The notes: generated by a model from the sequence alone, not told the origin. A DNA stretch of 64,000 bases from Bugulina stolonifera (GCA_935421135.1 OW285196.1:14691001-14755000), one strand, 5' to 3'; shown: positions 1 through 11,520, counted from the stretch's first letter. A program made the numbers and translations.

Positions 1-629
1 AAGAATAGATCAGTCTTTTAATGCATGGTGCTAGTTAGCTCATAGCAACAGTCAATTTACCAAATGAACCATGTCTCATACACAGTAGCAATGATCATAG
101 AGAAAAAATATCATAATATACATATATATATTTTTACTTGAAGATGTGCGTCACTCAATGCATATTTCAGCAGATTAGTTCAAGTAATTTAAACTAACTT
201 GAGAGAGAATGCACTCACAAAAGTCACATAAATTATCCTATTGAGAGATAAGGCTCATTGTGGGAAATGCAATTGTATATTTACATGTACATGTACTAGC
301 TTGTGGAAACACTGTTTGCTTTTATAAACTGCAAACACTACTCCAACTAAAGAAATTTAAGCACTGTAGTTGTGGTTAGGGGCATTTAAAAGTAATGTCA
401 ACACTCACAGATAATAAGGGTATGGGCTATTTTGTATCAAGTCTCTTGATAGCTATTGGGTTAAAATTGGGATATTAATGCATTCTACACTGCTTTCTAC
501 CCAATCTAAACATCAGTGATATTGCCTATTTCTGAATTTCATGTTATCTCTGTCATATTGTTGGTAATGCTTTATCCTAAGCCATTGTAGGCACTCCATT
601 TGTCTCATATACAATGTAAGTTATTGCTA
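1..629. other. Flank duplicated from the Cys-peptide locus; no gene seen
   Basis: No coding exon is supported here. The first 290 or so bases are a diverged copy of 2700-2950: both carry the strings TTTACCAAATGAACC and GGGAATGC/GGGAATAC in the same order. This places the stretch upstream of another, out-of-window member of the Cys-peptide family, or makes it a leftover duplicate. Confidence 0.5.
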
Positions 630-934
630 TTAACCATGCGCAGATATTCTTCCTGCCATCTGGCAATAATACTGCCCATGCAATGCATCATTATCTAGTC
701 TTTCACTTTCTGCTCTCCTTGTCATGTTCCTTGCATTTCTACTTTGTGATCTATAATTCTTATAGTCACACAAGTTGGCTCTTATAACCTCTCGATGAAA
801 CTCAGTATTTATGTTATTATGGTAATAATATACTGTGTTTGTTTCTGTCTCCATATCCTTGCTACTATGCAAAGTGCTTTCAGCTGAATTCTCGAATCCA
901 ATAGTACAACATAGTATAATTATACAGAAAGGAT

Positions 935-940
935 TTTATT
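935..940 (-). terminator. Poly(A) signal of Cys-peptide locus 1
   Basis: AATAAA on the minus strand, downstream of the Cys exons. The surrounding sequence aligns with the same signal downstream of locus 2 (14409-14414), so the 3' UTR was duplicated together with the gene. A nearer AATAAA lies at about 1169-1174 on the same strand. Confidence 0.45.
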
Positions 941-1256
941 GAACGCCATCAAAAAACTATTTTTTACTTGCAAAAATATTAGCCTCACAATATAGCAACT
1001 TGAATGGTACTGTACTATAATTGGCACATTATAGAATGCTGGGAGTGGAATAAAGAACAAATCTGCCTAAATAGAACTGTGAACTCAATTTAATATTTAG
1101 CTTGCCTTATGTAAACATAATTTGATGAATTAGACAGTAAATCAGTCAATTTGTGGAACATAAAACTTATTTATTATTATGCTGGTCTGCTTAAGTCGTT
1201 CAGTAGATGATTCACTTATATCTGCCATAAAGACTGAGTTAGTTGTTTGGATAGCT

Positions 1257-1387
1257 TTAAGGTGTGACAGTCGTTGTTGTGGTTGTAGTCCTTCGGCATT
1301 CATCTCTACACTTCTGCGAGTTATCCCTTCTACATTGTCGATTAGGCTGCTCACCACATTCTCTGATGATGCAGTCACGCATGCATC
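1257..1387 (-). CDS. Alternative last exon b of Cys-peptide locus 1
   Basis: A second Cys exon lies 200 bp downstream of exon a. Acceptor TTTTACAG at 1388-1395 opens a 131-nt exon ending in TAA at 1257-1259. It has the same CX3CX4CX7CX7CX3C frame, then a run of Thr (RRTTTTTTTVTP). Joined to the locus 1 signal exon (2076-2151) it stays in frame (76 + 131 = 207 nt, 68 aa). By position and by its Thr-rich tail it is the true counterpart of the single Cys exon in locus 2. Exon a would then be the extra duplicate. No separate signal exon lies between a and b, so b is expressed by skipping a or is a relic. Confidence 0.6.
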
Positions 1388-1587
1388 CTGTAAAATGTTG
1401 AGAAAAGAAAATATTTAAACTTAAATGTTTTGAGTGAAAATTATAGAACTTCACCTAATCATGAAGGGATGAACAGGATACTAGTTTTGATTAGAATAAG
1501 TCTGCTGTGAGACAAATTAAAAGATAAACTTTTCCATCTGTGCAGTTTTAAGGCGTCTACGTGCAATAAGTTGACATTAGCACACTA

Positions 1588-2151
1588 TTAAACATTGTGA
1601 TTCTCACGCATAAAAGCAAGTCGTTCAGGTCCACCAGCACCAGGCCCACCAGGACCATGGTTTCCCATTCCATCAGTTATGGTACTTCGGCATTCATCTC
1701 TGCACTTTTGCATATTATCATTTCTACACTGTAGATCAGGCTGCTCACCACATTGTCTAATGATGCAGTCACGCATACATCCTGTGAAACGTTGAGAAAA
1801 ATGAGATTTTGACTTGAATGTTTATGGTGATAATTACTAAACCTTACTTAATACTGGCTAGACAGTCTAAACAAAACATGCAGGAACACGATTTTTGCAT
1901 CTTGAATCGGAATAAGCTATGCTGGGAGGTAGTGAAGGATTAAGTTCCCTTCTATGGAATTTTTAAAATATTACATCGTAGGATGATTTGATTATTTTGA
2001 TGTAGAAATAAGATTTGAGTGGCATTTAATGTCAAAGAATTCACCACTAAATGTTATAGTAGCTTTAGTTCTTACTAGGGGGTCCAGGAATCGCCAGTCC
2101 AACTGAAACGAGGCTGCAGATGAGCAGAGCCGCAAGTGCTGAGATCCTCAT
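1588..2151 (-). CDS. Secreted six-cysteine peptide, locus 1, isoform a (two exons)
   Basis: Exon 1 is 2151-2076 and exon 2 is 1781-1588. They join in phase 1 with donor GTAAGA and acceptor CACAG, giving 270 nt and 89 aa. Exon 1 encodes a classic signal peptide: MRIS, then a run of Ala, Leu, Ile and Val, then GLAIPGPP. Exon 2 carries six cysteines spaced CX3CX4CX7CX7CX3C, followed by a Gly/Pro-rich linker and the C-terminus ENHNV. The mature peptide would be about 65 residues, secreted, and probably held by three disulfides. The paired CX3C motifs suggest a helical hairpin. I do not recognise a described family and assign no function. The exon repeats at 14.7 kb and 20.9 kb with identical cysteine spacing. 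Confidence 0.72.
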
Positions 2152-2510
2152 ATTTTCTTAGAATTTATCTAAAATGTAGAATAAATAAAATCAATAAATA
2201 TATACATTCAGATGTGCATTTATATATTATTAGTGCACACACATTTTTTTTAACTTGAATAACACTTTTATTTGTGAAACTGCAATATGCACCCATGAAC
2301 CTCGTTGACAATTTCCACATTTTTATACAGCAAACTATGAAGTTAATACAACAATTTCCTCTCTCTGAATTTTTTATTCGACAGACCATCCAATAAAATA
2401 TCCCCTAAGACTGCATGAACTCTAGTGTTCGGTCTATAAAAATTTGATGAAAGAACTAACTGTAAAAAACATTCACCAGTGGCTAATAAATACTTTTCCT
2501 AGTGACTTAC

Positions 2511-2565
2511 CTTTGATGATTTCAATGCAGATATTAGTGCAGTTATTCTTCCACAAGCAAGAGTG
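2511..2565 (-). other. Non-coding 5' exon of Cys-peptide locus 1
   Basis: The exon ends at 2511 with ATCAAAG|GTAAGT. The 342-nt 5' UTR intron closes at CATTTTAG (2169-2176), leaving 2168-2152 as leader before the ATG. The upstream limit is a guess of about 30 nt after the TATA box. The same leader, donor and intron recur at loci 2 and 3. Confidence 0.55.
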
Positions 2566-2590
2566 GGTTGCTGTGTAGTAGCATCTTCCT

Positions 2591-2598
2591 TTTATATA
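2591..2598 (-). promoter_or_regulatory. TATA box of Cys-peptide locus 1
   Basis: TATATAAAAGG on the minus strand, about 80 nt upstream of the 5' UTR donor. It is conserved at locus 2 (15733-15740) and in degenerate form (TATATAGAAAAGG) at locus 3 (21719-21726). A focused TATA promoter suggests a strongly induced or tissue-restricted gene. Confidence 0.65.
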
Positions 2599-2809
2599 CA
2601 CAAGTTACGTAAGTTATGCCTCAGCATTTGATTTATGAGCATCACCATCTATATCTATGAACAGTTCACTCTTCTCATGGATGAAACTAATTGACTAGAA
2701 AGTGATAGCTCATTTACCAAATGAACCGTGTTATACAATAGTGAATCTAGACATAATGTCTGTATTTCATACTACGTAAACCATAAAGCTCAACTAAGTA
2801 GCATCATTT

Positions 2810-4080
2810 ATTATGTGTTTCAGCCACATGTAGTTGGTTGACGTATTTTAAGCTGACTTGTGAGGGAATGCACTAACACAAGACACATAAATCATCACAT
2901 TAATGGGGAAGGCTCGGTGTGGGGAATACAATTGTATATTTTAGTGGCTTATAAAGATATACACTGTAAGTTCTTTGTATCAATCCAAAACAGTGCTCTA
3001 ACTAAACGTAAATACTGTAGTGGTTTGTGACATTGAACCAAAGTAAGTACCCGTGGTATAAACAGCGTTATATGATCCAGTTGGTAGCTTAATATTAGAG
3101 TTGTACACTATACCACTCTCTACACATTCTACATAATGGTGCTGTTGCAACTTTCTCAATATATCGCTTCCTTCATATTGCTGATATTGCTTCATCCTGC
3201 CGCACTGTCAGCATTCCTGTCGACTTATGTGTATCTATGCTAGTTATCCACATGTATATAATCTCCTTATTCCCTGTTACTCCCCACCGGTCCTGACCAT
3301 ACAATACCTCATGATACAGTCCTCTACCTTCTGCTTTCCTTGTAGTATTTCTTTCATTTCTATGTTGCTATCAATTCTCGCAGTGTACTACCTCCCCATT
3401 TACATAATTAGTATCAGTATTACCCTGTCACTCCTGTTCCACCCTCATCTCTAGGTAAATACCAATAACAGTGATTGATACATACATGTATTAGTCAAGG
3501 GGCTAAACATCTTATATATAATAATTGTATTTCTTATCATACACATAATTTCTGCTAAAATTCTGATCAATATATACCCGTGTTTTTCAAATTCATACTC
3601 CCCAACCGACATTCATTCTTCTCTGAATATATTTTTCTTGGCTACTGTCCTGTATTACCACTCTTCAATTTAAACATTATTATTAATGTTAGCTAAACCC
3701 ACCATCGTATCATCACAGTTTTCTTTTAAAATCAAATGATCCTACACTCTAAGATCCGTCACTATTCTACACTATTTATTAGGCCGAGCTTTCCGGCATC
3801 CCTCTCCTTCTTGCGTTTGTAGTCACTGTGGCATCATTAATAGTTGTTATTACATTGGTTGTCATTGCTTGCGCCAATAATCTTTCAAGGAAACCAGCAT
3901 AAGGAAATACTTTTTAATCTCAGTGTAAAAGATGGATCATTTAATTACAAGCGCCCATTAATTAGGATTTGAATGAAAAGCTTGTGAAGGGGTATGAAAG
4001 TACCCAGTTTCCATAGACTTGTAAAGGGCTGTAAGTTCTGAGGCTATTATAATCTGAGTGCCTTAATATCAAGCAATAAA
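2810..4080. repeat. Left copy of a 1.27-kb tandem duplication
   Basis: This block aligns over its whole length with 5468-6745, about 2.65 kb to the right. Long shared stretches include the GTTACTCCCCACCGG region and the transmembrane-like exon. It lies directly upstream of the Cys-peptide promoter. No complete gene can be assembled inside it. Confidence 0.75.
3783..3902 (+). pseudogene. Transmembrane-tail exon, copy 1 (orphan)
   Basis: After acceptor TTTATTAG the frame encodes 39 residues. FVVTVASLIVVITLVVIAC forms a hydrophobic helix, the short basic tail NNLSRKPA follows, and then comes a stop. AATAAA lies at 4075-4080. This resembles the last exon of a single-pass membrane protein. No upstream exon with a compatible open frame was found, and the second copy needs a different frame. 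I treat it as an orphan or decayed exon. Confidence 0.35.
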
Positions 4081-4509
4081 AGCTAAATATGGTGATCTGA
4101 AGCTGTGGACATTCATTAGCAACAGATTAATGTGACAGATTATTGTGCGAATCTCTTCTGTTGTTGGTTTTGCAAACTTATGAGAGTATGACTTCTCAAC
4201 ATAAAAAAACAGTCACATCAAAGGGAGCCTGCAAGAGAGATTATTAGCTGAGTAAAGTAGAGTAGGTTAGGATTCATAGGAAGCATAGAACAGTTATTCA
4301 TTAGAATGTAAAACTATTTGAATGACAGTAGTTTAACCAAGCAAGCAGTGTGGATAGGTTACAGGTCATTCACTCGCACCAAAGGTAGAAGACAGCACAT
4401 AAATACAATCATGTATACTTATCTGAATTTTTAACGTGCAGAACATTTTGGATTATATATTCATTAGATATAGAATATTTTTTAACATGATTGTATTGTA
4501 AAGCACAAA

Positions 4510-4715
4510 TTACCAAAATTAAATACACTATATTTTCCCTAATAAATAATATAAAATTTATAATAATAGTAAGCAAATCAATCAATTACCGTTGCAATAA
4601 ATTTATAATAGATTCGATTTTATTATAAATTTATTGTAGTGGAATGACCAGGGTTAATTGATCGATTTACTGATTACTAAGAAAAATATGGTGTATTTTG
4701 ATAAAAATAAATTTT
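4510..4715. mobile_element. Palindromic MITE-like element
   Basis: An almost complete hairpin. The core is a perfect 16-bp inverted repeat (4595-4610 and 4621-4636, CAATAAATTTATAATA) around a 10-bp loop. The arms continue outward as imperfect matches, for example AAATCAATCAATTACC against GGTTAATTGATCGATTT, to roughly 4510 and 4715. It has no coding capacity. Confidence 0.6.
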
Positions 4716-5467
4716 AAATTCAATTCAATTTTTTCCTTTTGAAAACCATCGGTTATAAATAAAATATTATTCCATGTAGTTATACCTGATTTTGAACTTT
4801 CTGTTTTCTTTCCATTTCACCTGCTATTAGTGCCCTGTCTTCTTTTCCCAAGCAGGAGTATGATTTTCATTTACAGTGTTGTTAGAACAACTAACTTCAA
4901 CTCAAACTAAAACTCAACTAACTTTAGCTGACAAGTTTAGAAATTAATCTTTTCGTGTTGGATTGGCACCATTCAACAATATTCCTGAAAGAATCTGTTT
5001 CTTTTACCAAAGCTTAAAATATCAATATTTCATTGTCTTCTACGAAGCAACCATGATAGCTAACAGTTTTGAAAAGAGAATTAAAACTAGATTTATGCTA
5101 CTCAACAATTCATAAAATCCTCCAATGGAAACATGCACTTGCAGTCGACCTTCTGAACCCACGATAGATTCTTTCCCACAAACCCTGCGAACCACTTTGA
5201 ATGAACTATTCCATACTTCGCAGCAATGACTCGCTTCACATGGCTTCGTACCGGTCATTCGTACCGGTCATTCGAAGCAAAAAATCATACAAAGTCATTC
5301 GCAGTATCCCATTCCATGCTTCGCAGGGACAGACAATTCGAAGTACTTCGAAGCATCGAAAGCCAGTGTATGTGAATATTCAAACAGAGGCCAAATAACC
5401 TCTTTATTTTAAACTGCATAAAATATAAAGTTCCACTCATTAGCATACATGTAATTTAATATTTATT

Positions 5468-6745
5468 GATTTCAGCTACATGCAGTTGGTTGACGTATTT
5501 TAAGCTGACTTGTGATGGAGTGAACTAGCACAAGACACATAAATCATCCCATTAATGGAGAAGGCTCAGTGTGGGGAATACAAAAAATATATATATATTT
5601 TAGTGGCTTATGAAAATATAATTTCTGTGTATCAATCCAAAACAGCACTCTAACTACATGTAAATACTGTAGTTGTTTGGGGCATTCAAAGCAAAGAAGG
5701 TACCCGTGGTTTAAAGTGTTTGATATTATACCTGTTGGTAGTATATATACTACTAATTGTTTGCAAAATATTGGGATTGCACATTATACTGCTCTCTACA
5801 CGGTCTACATAATGGTGCTGTCACCACTTTCTCAATATATTGTTTCCTTTATATTGTCGGTATTGCTTCATCCTGTCCCATTGTCAGTATTCCTGTCGTC
5901 TCATATAAATACATGCTAGTTATCCACCTGTATATAATATCCTTATTCCCTGTTACTCCCCACCGGTCCTGATCATACAATACCTCATGATACAGTCCTC
6001 TACCTTCTGCTTTCCTTGTAGTATTTCTTTCATTTCTATGTTGCTATCAATTCTCGCAGTGTACTACCTCCCCATTTACATAATTAGTATCAGTATTACC
6101 CTGTCACTCCTGTTCCACCCTCATCTCTAGGTAAATACCAATAACAGTGATTGATACATACATGTATTAGTCAAGGGGCTAAACATCTTATATATAATAA
6201 TTGTATTTCTTATCATACACATAATTTCTGCTTCTGGTCAATGTTAGTATACCTGCGTTTTTCAAATTCATGCTCCCCAACCCACATTCATTCTTCTCTG
6301 AATGTTTTTCTCTTGGCTACTGTCCTGCATTATCCCACTATTTAATTTGAATATCATTATAACTAGTGTTAGCAGAATCCACCATGGTATCATCACAATT
6401 TTTTTACCATCAAACCATTCCACACTCTAATATCCGTCTCTATTCTACACCATTTATTAGGCAGGGCTTTCCGGCATCCCTCTCCAACTTGCGTCTTTTC
6501 GTAGTCACTGTGGCATCATTAATAGTCATTATTACATTGGTTATTATTGCTTGCGTCAATAATCGTTCAAGGAAACCAGCAAGGAAATAATTTTTAATCT
6601 CAGTTTAAAAGATGGATCATTTAATTACAGACGCCCAATAATAAGGATTTGAATGAACAGCTTGTGAGGGGCATGAAAGTACCTAGTTTCCCATAGCTCG
6701 TAGAGAACTGTGAGTCTTGAGGCTATTAAAATATGAGTGCCATTA
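5468..6745. repeat. Right copy of the 1.27-kb tandem duplication
   Basis: Aligns with 2810-4080. The copies are nearly identical around 5940-6210 and differ more towards the ends. The right copy lacks the AATAAA found in the left. Confidence 0.75.
6461..6590 (+). pseudogene. Transmembrane-tail exon, copy 2 (orphan)
   Basis: The second copy of the membrane-anchor exon encodes FVVTVASLIVIITLVIIAC, then NNRSRKPARK and a stop. Relative to copy 1 it has a small insertion before the helix, so the helix now reads from the other phase of the same acceptor. The conserved hydrophobic helix with V/I exchanges hints at past coding function. No partner exons were identified. Confidence 0.35.
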
Positions 6746-8774
6746 CGTTCTCCCATTTAACTTACTGCTCAGTACCTATTAATCAAAACTTCATGTGCAA
6801 CCTCATGACAGCTTCTACAGTGACTCAGACACCTTTGTAAATAACCTGACTTGGGTTTTGTTTTCGATTTTCCATATCTCAAAAAAATAAGAAACTGGTG
6901 ATATACACACATTTATCCACTATAATTGGAGAGATGTTGGTTGGCTTTGCCTATACATGCTAAGTATCACTGTTCAATGGACTATCTAGGTTTATTTAAA
7001 AACAACCTTTGACGTTCTGTCTTGTCCCGCAACAGAATTTCTGATTATCAGTAAGGTACAGTGGAACTCTCTCAATTCAGACTCAAAAGGACCGCCATTT
7101 TTGGTTTGAATTAGGCCTGAGTTTGATTTATATCACCTAATTTTTTCTGCATTAAATTTTGTATCGGTATTTTTTACGCATGGTACTATTCCTATTCCCA
7201 TAATACTATTCCTATTGTACATGTAGGCCTAGTCGTATGTACATGCATGCATGCATGAGTTTGCATTTGCTTCGACTGTGAATATACATATAATATAAGG
7301 GATGCAATGTTTATCTTGAAAGGTTCCTGGTTAATATAACTGGTACTATTTATTACGGTCAAAACTACAACGCTGCAGATTGGCAGGCTACAAGTAAGGG
7401 ACCAAATGTACAGGATAACAGTATGAAACTAATTGGGAGGATAACTTCAAATTTGAGATACAATGAAAATTATGGAGGATAACTTCATTACTTCAAGCTC
7501 TAGCTATGCCAGAGCCAGATATGTCTATGGACATAACACTGTTATTTTACGACGAATATGTTCTAGACTATTTTAGACCAGTGTTCGAAGTGTGGTTATA
7601 CAGGAGTATACGGCGTGTATCCACCTCAACTTTGGTGGGTATACGTTCAACAGGTGTGTACCCTTATTGTAATTGGCCAGTTTGATTGATAACAGCGTGT
7701 TAGGCTAATTCCGAAATGTCAAAGTAAGTTGATAGTAGCTTGCACCAGCTACCTGCACGCAAATAAATTCTTCTGCTTTACTAACAAAGTTAGTCATTGT
7801 ATCAATGGATTCATAGGACTTGAATATGGGTTCCACGTTCTATAATATTTTTCCAGGTTTCCAAACGCGTTTGCAGAGCAATGAAAACTTTTTGATAAGG
7901 GCAATGGCCAACCAGTTGAATTTAAAACGTTTTTTAGCACTAAACCTAAATCTCAAAAGTAAATTATTTTACTCTGTTGGAATTTTAAGTTTGAGTGAGT
8001 GATAAATATCTTACTTTACTGGTAATAGTGGTTTTGTTTAGTTACCAATAAAATAATATTTATAAATATAAAATCAAAAATAAATATAAGTAGAATCATG
8101 ATATTGTACATAAAAAATAACATGAATATTAGTATTTACTGGATTGCTACCAGAGAAAGTCTGTATTCAATACCATATCATATAGATGATAAATCTAACA
8201 TATATTATTTGTATAAATAAATAAATAATATAAACTTAATGATTGTTATTGTAATAGAAGTGAATCAATAGAATTAGATATAATCAAATGACAATCATAA
8301 TGATAATCATATTTATTTATATTTTCATCGATTTTGTATGAAATGAACTATTCTAATGATAATTGTTGTAGCAATAGGCCTACATCAAGTATAAATAAAA
8401 ATATTGCTTACTGGATTGTCACAAGAACAAGACGTGTGTGTCAATATTCAATAAATAAAAATTGAAATATAAAATAGAAATGAATCGTTTTTGATAGAAC
8501 AAGAGATTAGATAATTAATTTATGTTTATTAGATACGTTATTTTTAATGATCTTTATTGTATTGAATATTTAATGTACATGTAAATAATATGGTATTGCA
8601 ATTGTTGTGTTGTTTTATATAAAATATTTAAATATAGCGTTTATATTTTTTATTCTAGAATAGGTAGGAATACTATTTGTTTTTGCACATAGCATTGAAT
8701 TTCAACAGCTATAGGTATTGCTCTACTATTGCAAACTACTTCCAAGTTTAGTAAGTGAGGCAAAGAGTGAGGTT
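6746..8774. other. AT-rich intergenic stretch
   Basis: No gene is supported. TACAGTGGAACTCTCTCAATT at about 7057 resembles a pogo/Tc1-type terminal repeat, but no matching right end was found. From about 8040 to 8680 the sequence is extremely AT-rich. Confidence 0.5.
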
Positions 8775-9505
8775 ATGACAAATTCACAGAGAGCTAAGAA
8801 GAATCCTGTCATTGTTTATAGACTAGATGGTACTAGTAGAAAATGTGTATTTGGATTGAGCTTTGTTTAACTGGTTGACTGCAATTAAAGTAATCATTTT
8901 GTTTGTTTTCTCTATTTTTGTTGAATTGAGGTGCTTCTTTGCTTTCAGAAGTCCAAAAGAAGACCACAGGTAATGAAGTTGCATACTGCCTATTAGTGTA
9001 CTTGCATGCTGCCTGGTAGTGTACTTGCATGCTGCCTATTAACTTACATGCATGATAGTTTGTTGAGTATTTTAGGTAGTTGAATAGTCTTTTTTAAGCA
9101 ATACTAAATCTTTAGTTTACTTTGAGTTTACTGTCAGTTTGATTTGATATTTCTTGCTAAGGTTATATTCGGCCATAGATTTAACTTTGAGGCCAGTTTT
9201 TACTGGGGCTACTAATTTGTAAAACGTTTAGCATTTTTGGAAGATGTTGTCACAAGTGGTGAGGATGCTTGTAATACAGTGTTTAGTGATCCAAAGGAAA
9301 CTGGTGAGGAAATTAATTTTGCAAAAATATTACTCTAATTTATATTTTTCATATCTACTGCTCGCTGGTGAAGCTGTCTTTTTCTAACATTGCTGTACTG
9401 GTGTTGTGGCAATGTCTCTTGTTCACTTTTCCAGGCGATTATGCACCATTGGTTCCAACCCCAGTCAGGGACTGGTTTTTTCATGGATTTGATGCAAGAC
9501 TCTGA
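8775..9505 (+). CDS. Tentative small four-exon gene
   Basis: The exons are 8775-8829, 8949-8969, 9232-9303 and 9435-9505. Every junction is phase 1 and the sum is 219 nt (72 aa). The protein starts MTNSQRAKKNPVIVYRLD, passes through an acidic middle (FLEDVVTSGEDAC) and ends FFHGFDARL. Poly(A) signals follow at 9823-9832. The first donor (GTACTA) is weak and the true 5' end could lie further upstream. There is no signal peptide and no family I recognise. Support rests on three phase-consistent GT-AG junctions plus a well-placed poly(A) signal. Confidence 0.35.
8978..9050. repeat. Three-copy 23-bp tandem repeat
   Basis: About three copies of a unit containing ACTTGCATGCTGCCTATTAG, inside an intron of the tentative small gene. 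Confidence 0.6.
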
Positions 9506-9822
9506 CAGCTCTCACAGATAAATTCCTTTAATTAACAAAATTATAATAATATTAGAAAAAAGCCAGTGGTGCTATATACTAAAATCTACAGGTAGGGTGT
9601 GTGACAAGGGAAATACATGTATTTTATTGTATAATACTCCTGTTCATTATAGCTAGGTTGATAAGCTTCAACTCCTTCCCTTCTCTAATGTTGATGTCAA
9701 TGTCGCAGCTGTTTTGTTGAATTACTATAGTTTTCATACTGTTGTAGTTACATGTTGTTGTTGTTTGTGTTTAATTACTTTTAACAAAATACACTGTAAA
9801 ATGTTGTAGTTCAGCATTTTGT

Positions 9823-9832
9823 AATAAATAAA
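9823..9832 (+). terminator. Double poly(A) signal
   Basis: Two overlapping AATAAA hexamers (9823-9828 and 9827-9832), about 320 nt after the stop of the tentative four-exon gene. Confidence 0.4.
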
Positions 9833-10225
9833 GAAGTTGTTTTCTCTTTGACTACATGACTGTATTGTTATTACAGTGAAAGAAAGATAAGAGAAGTTGT
9901 CATGCTTTAAATAGTGTAGATTTATTCATTCTTGCAATCAATAAAGCAGTAATACAAAACTGCAGGGCACAAAGCAAACTAGTAGTTTGAAATATGAGGA
10001 ATGGTCTACATTGGTACAGTGTACTCTGTGTAATGAGGTTACTCATTAGCTATGAACCATAATTAGAAATTATCCTCTCTTATTTTGTCTTGCTGAAATG
10101 GGAGAACAACTTCTAATTATGATCTGCAGCTTCTGAGTGACCAATGCATCCTTTAGAAAAGGCCCTAAGATTGCAGGTACAGTGTAGGTACCGTGTACCC
10201 ACCTCATTTGTTCCACTTCAAACGC

Positions 10226-11520
10226 CAGGGCTCTCAACTTGATAAAGTGAAAAATCCTAGTAAAATGTTGAATTGAGGAAAAAGATGCCACTGCGGGGCC
10301 TCCGGCCCCGCCAGCCCGCAAAACGGGCTGCCTGGGAGGGCGCGGGAGGGGCGGCGGAGCGCCTTCCCGCGTTTGAAAATTTTTTAACCGTGCTATCTAA
10401 AATGGCACCATTTCATGCAATTCTAGTCATATTTTACTTAAAATGTGCTGTGCTTGGTAGAGGTTGTAACATGCAACTTGTGTGTATTCATTTGGTAGAA
10501 GAAACAAAGATGCAAATAGGGCATACAGTATATACATGTACAGAGTAGATGTAGGTGGTGGAGATAGTGGAAAATATTGTGTATATTATATACAATAACA
10601 GGTAACTGTATGACACCATAATACAGATTTAAACAAAATACAGATATAGCCTATATCTGTATGGCTCCAAGTGGAAGTGGAACAAATGAGATGGGTACAC
10701 AGTGCATGCAAAATGTTTGAAATATTTTGACTTGTCTCCCTTGTTTTCGTGTCAATATCTAAAATGTTATATATTTGTGGGTAAACAGTAGTACTTGGGA
10801 CTTTCTAACATAAAAATATTTGCAAGATATACAATCACATGTGTCTTATGTGTTATTTTGTAAAACCTATTAATATCAGATTGGAAAATACTTTAGACAC
10901 CCATTTGATTCAAATATTAAATTGACTAGGTTAGCGACCTCTCAACCCCCTATTGAATTCATTGGACAGACTTTGTTTGTTTACGGCTTTGGTGCTAGTT
11001 AGCCTACTAGCAAAGGGAGTACTCTCTTTGCTACTAGCAAAGATAGTGGAAGGGAAGATCAGACACTCAGGCCAAAAACTGTCCGTCCCAAAGAGTTGTG
11101 CTGCCTTGTACACAAATACGCTCTTGCTATTGGTGTTCCGCCGGCCAATCAGATAATATTGCTAACAGCGGCATCGAATAGACAGTCTACTTATACAAAC
11201 GATATATTATTAGAAAGAGCGCAACAGTTAACCCGGTGCTTCGCGAAACTAGTCTAGCAGCCATCTAAAAGCTCAACACATTTAAGGCGGGAAGTGGATC
11301 GCGGGACGTCGGGACCGCCAAATTGGGCGTATTTGGTGGGACAGGGTTTTATCATTGAGTGTCCGATCTTCCCCTCCACTATCTTTGCTACTAGTAACAA
11401 ATCCTAAAACAATAGCAAAATCCGAACAGTGAGTGGAATATATGGAAATCCGTCCGAATGCCCAAGAGGGAAGGACAAATCCGAACAATTTGGATTTAAT
11501 CCGAGTAGTTGAGAGCCCTG
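10226..11520. mobile_element. Non-autonomous hAT-like DNA transposon
   Basis: Both ends carry the perfect 14-bp inverted repeat CAGGGCTCTCAACT (10226-10239 and 11507-11520). The flanks are the direct repeat CAAACGC (10219-10225 and 11521-11527), a target-site duplication (TSD) of 7 bp. The CAGGG start fits the hAT superfamily, whose duplications are usually 8 bp. The 1295-bp element has no transposase frame. It contains a strongly GC-rich island (about 10286-10375) and an internal inverted repeat of about 40 bp (11030-11077 against 11358-11399). Confidence 0.8.

Noticed and set aside
630..872. 80-codon minus-strand frame (ends CQMAGRISAHG)
   Set aside because: The part around RNARNMTRRAE aligns with a decayed frame in the 3.3-kb duplicate, but there are stops there and no splice partners. 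Not enough to call a gene.
3295..3346. Minus-strand VEDCIMRYCMV resembling the start of the Cys module
   Set aside because: Only two cysteines, immediate stop, no acceptor. Resemblance is probably chance.
3344..3451. Exon-like segment on the plus strand bounded by CTTGTAG and GTAAATACC
   Set aside because: Two frames have internal stops and the third ends in TAG at the donor. The boundaries look like splice sites but no frame passes through.
10286..10375. Bacterial contamination or CpG-island promoter
   Set aside because: The GC-rich patch is only about 90 bases and lies inside the TIR-bounded element, so it belongs to the transposon.
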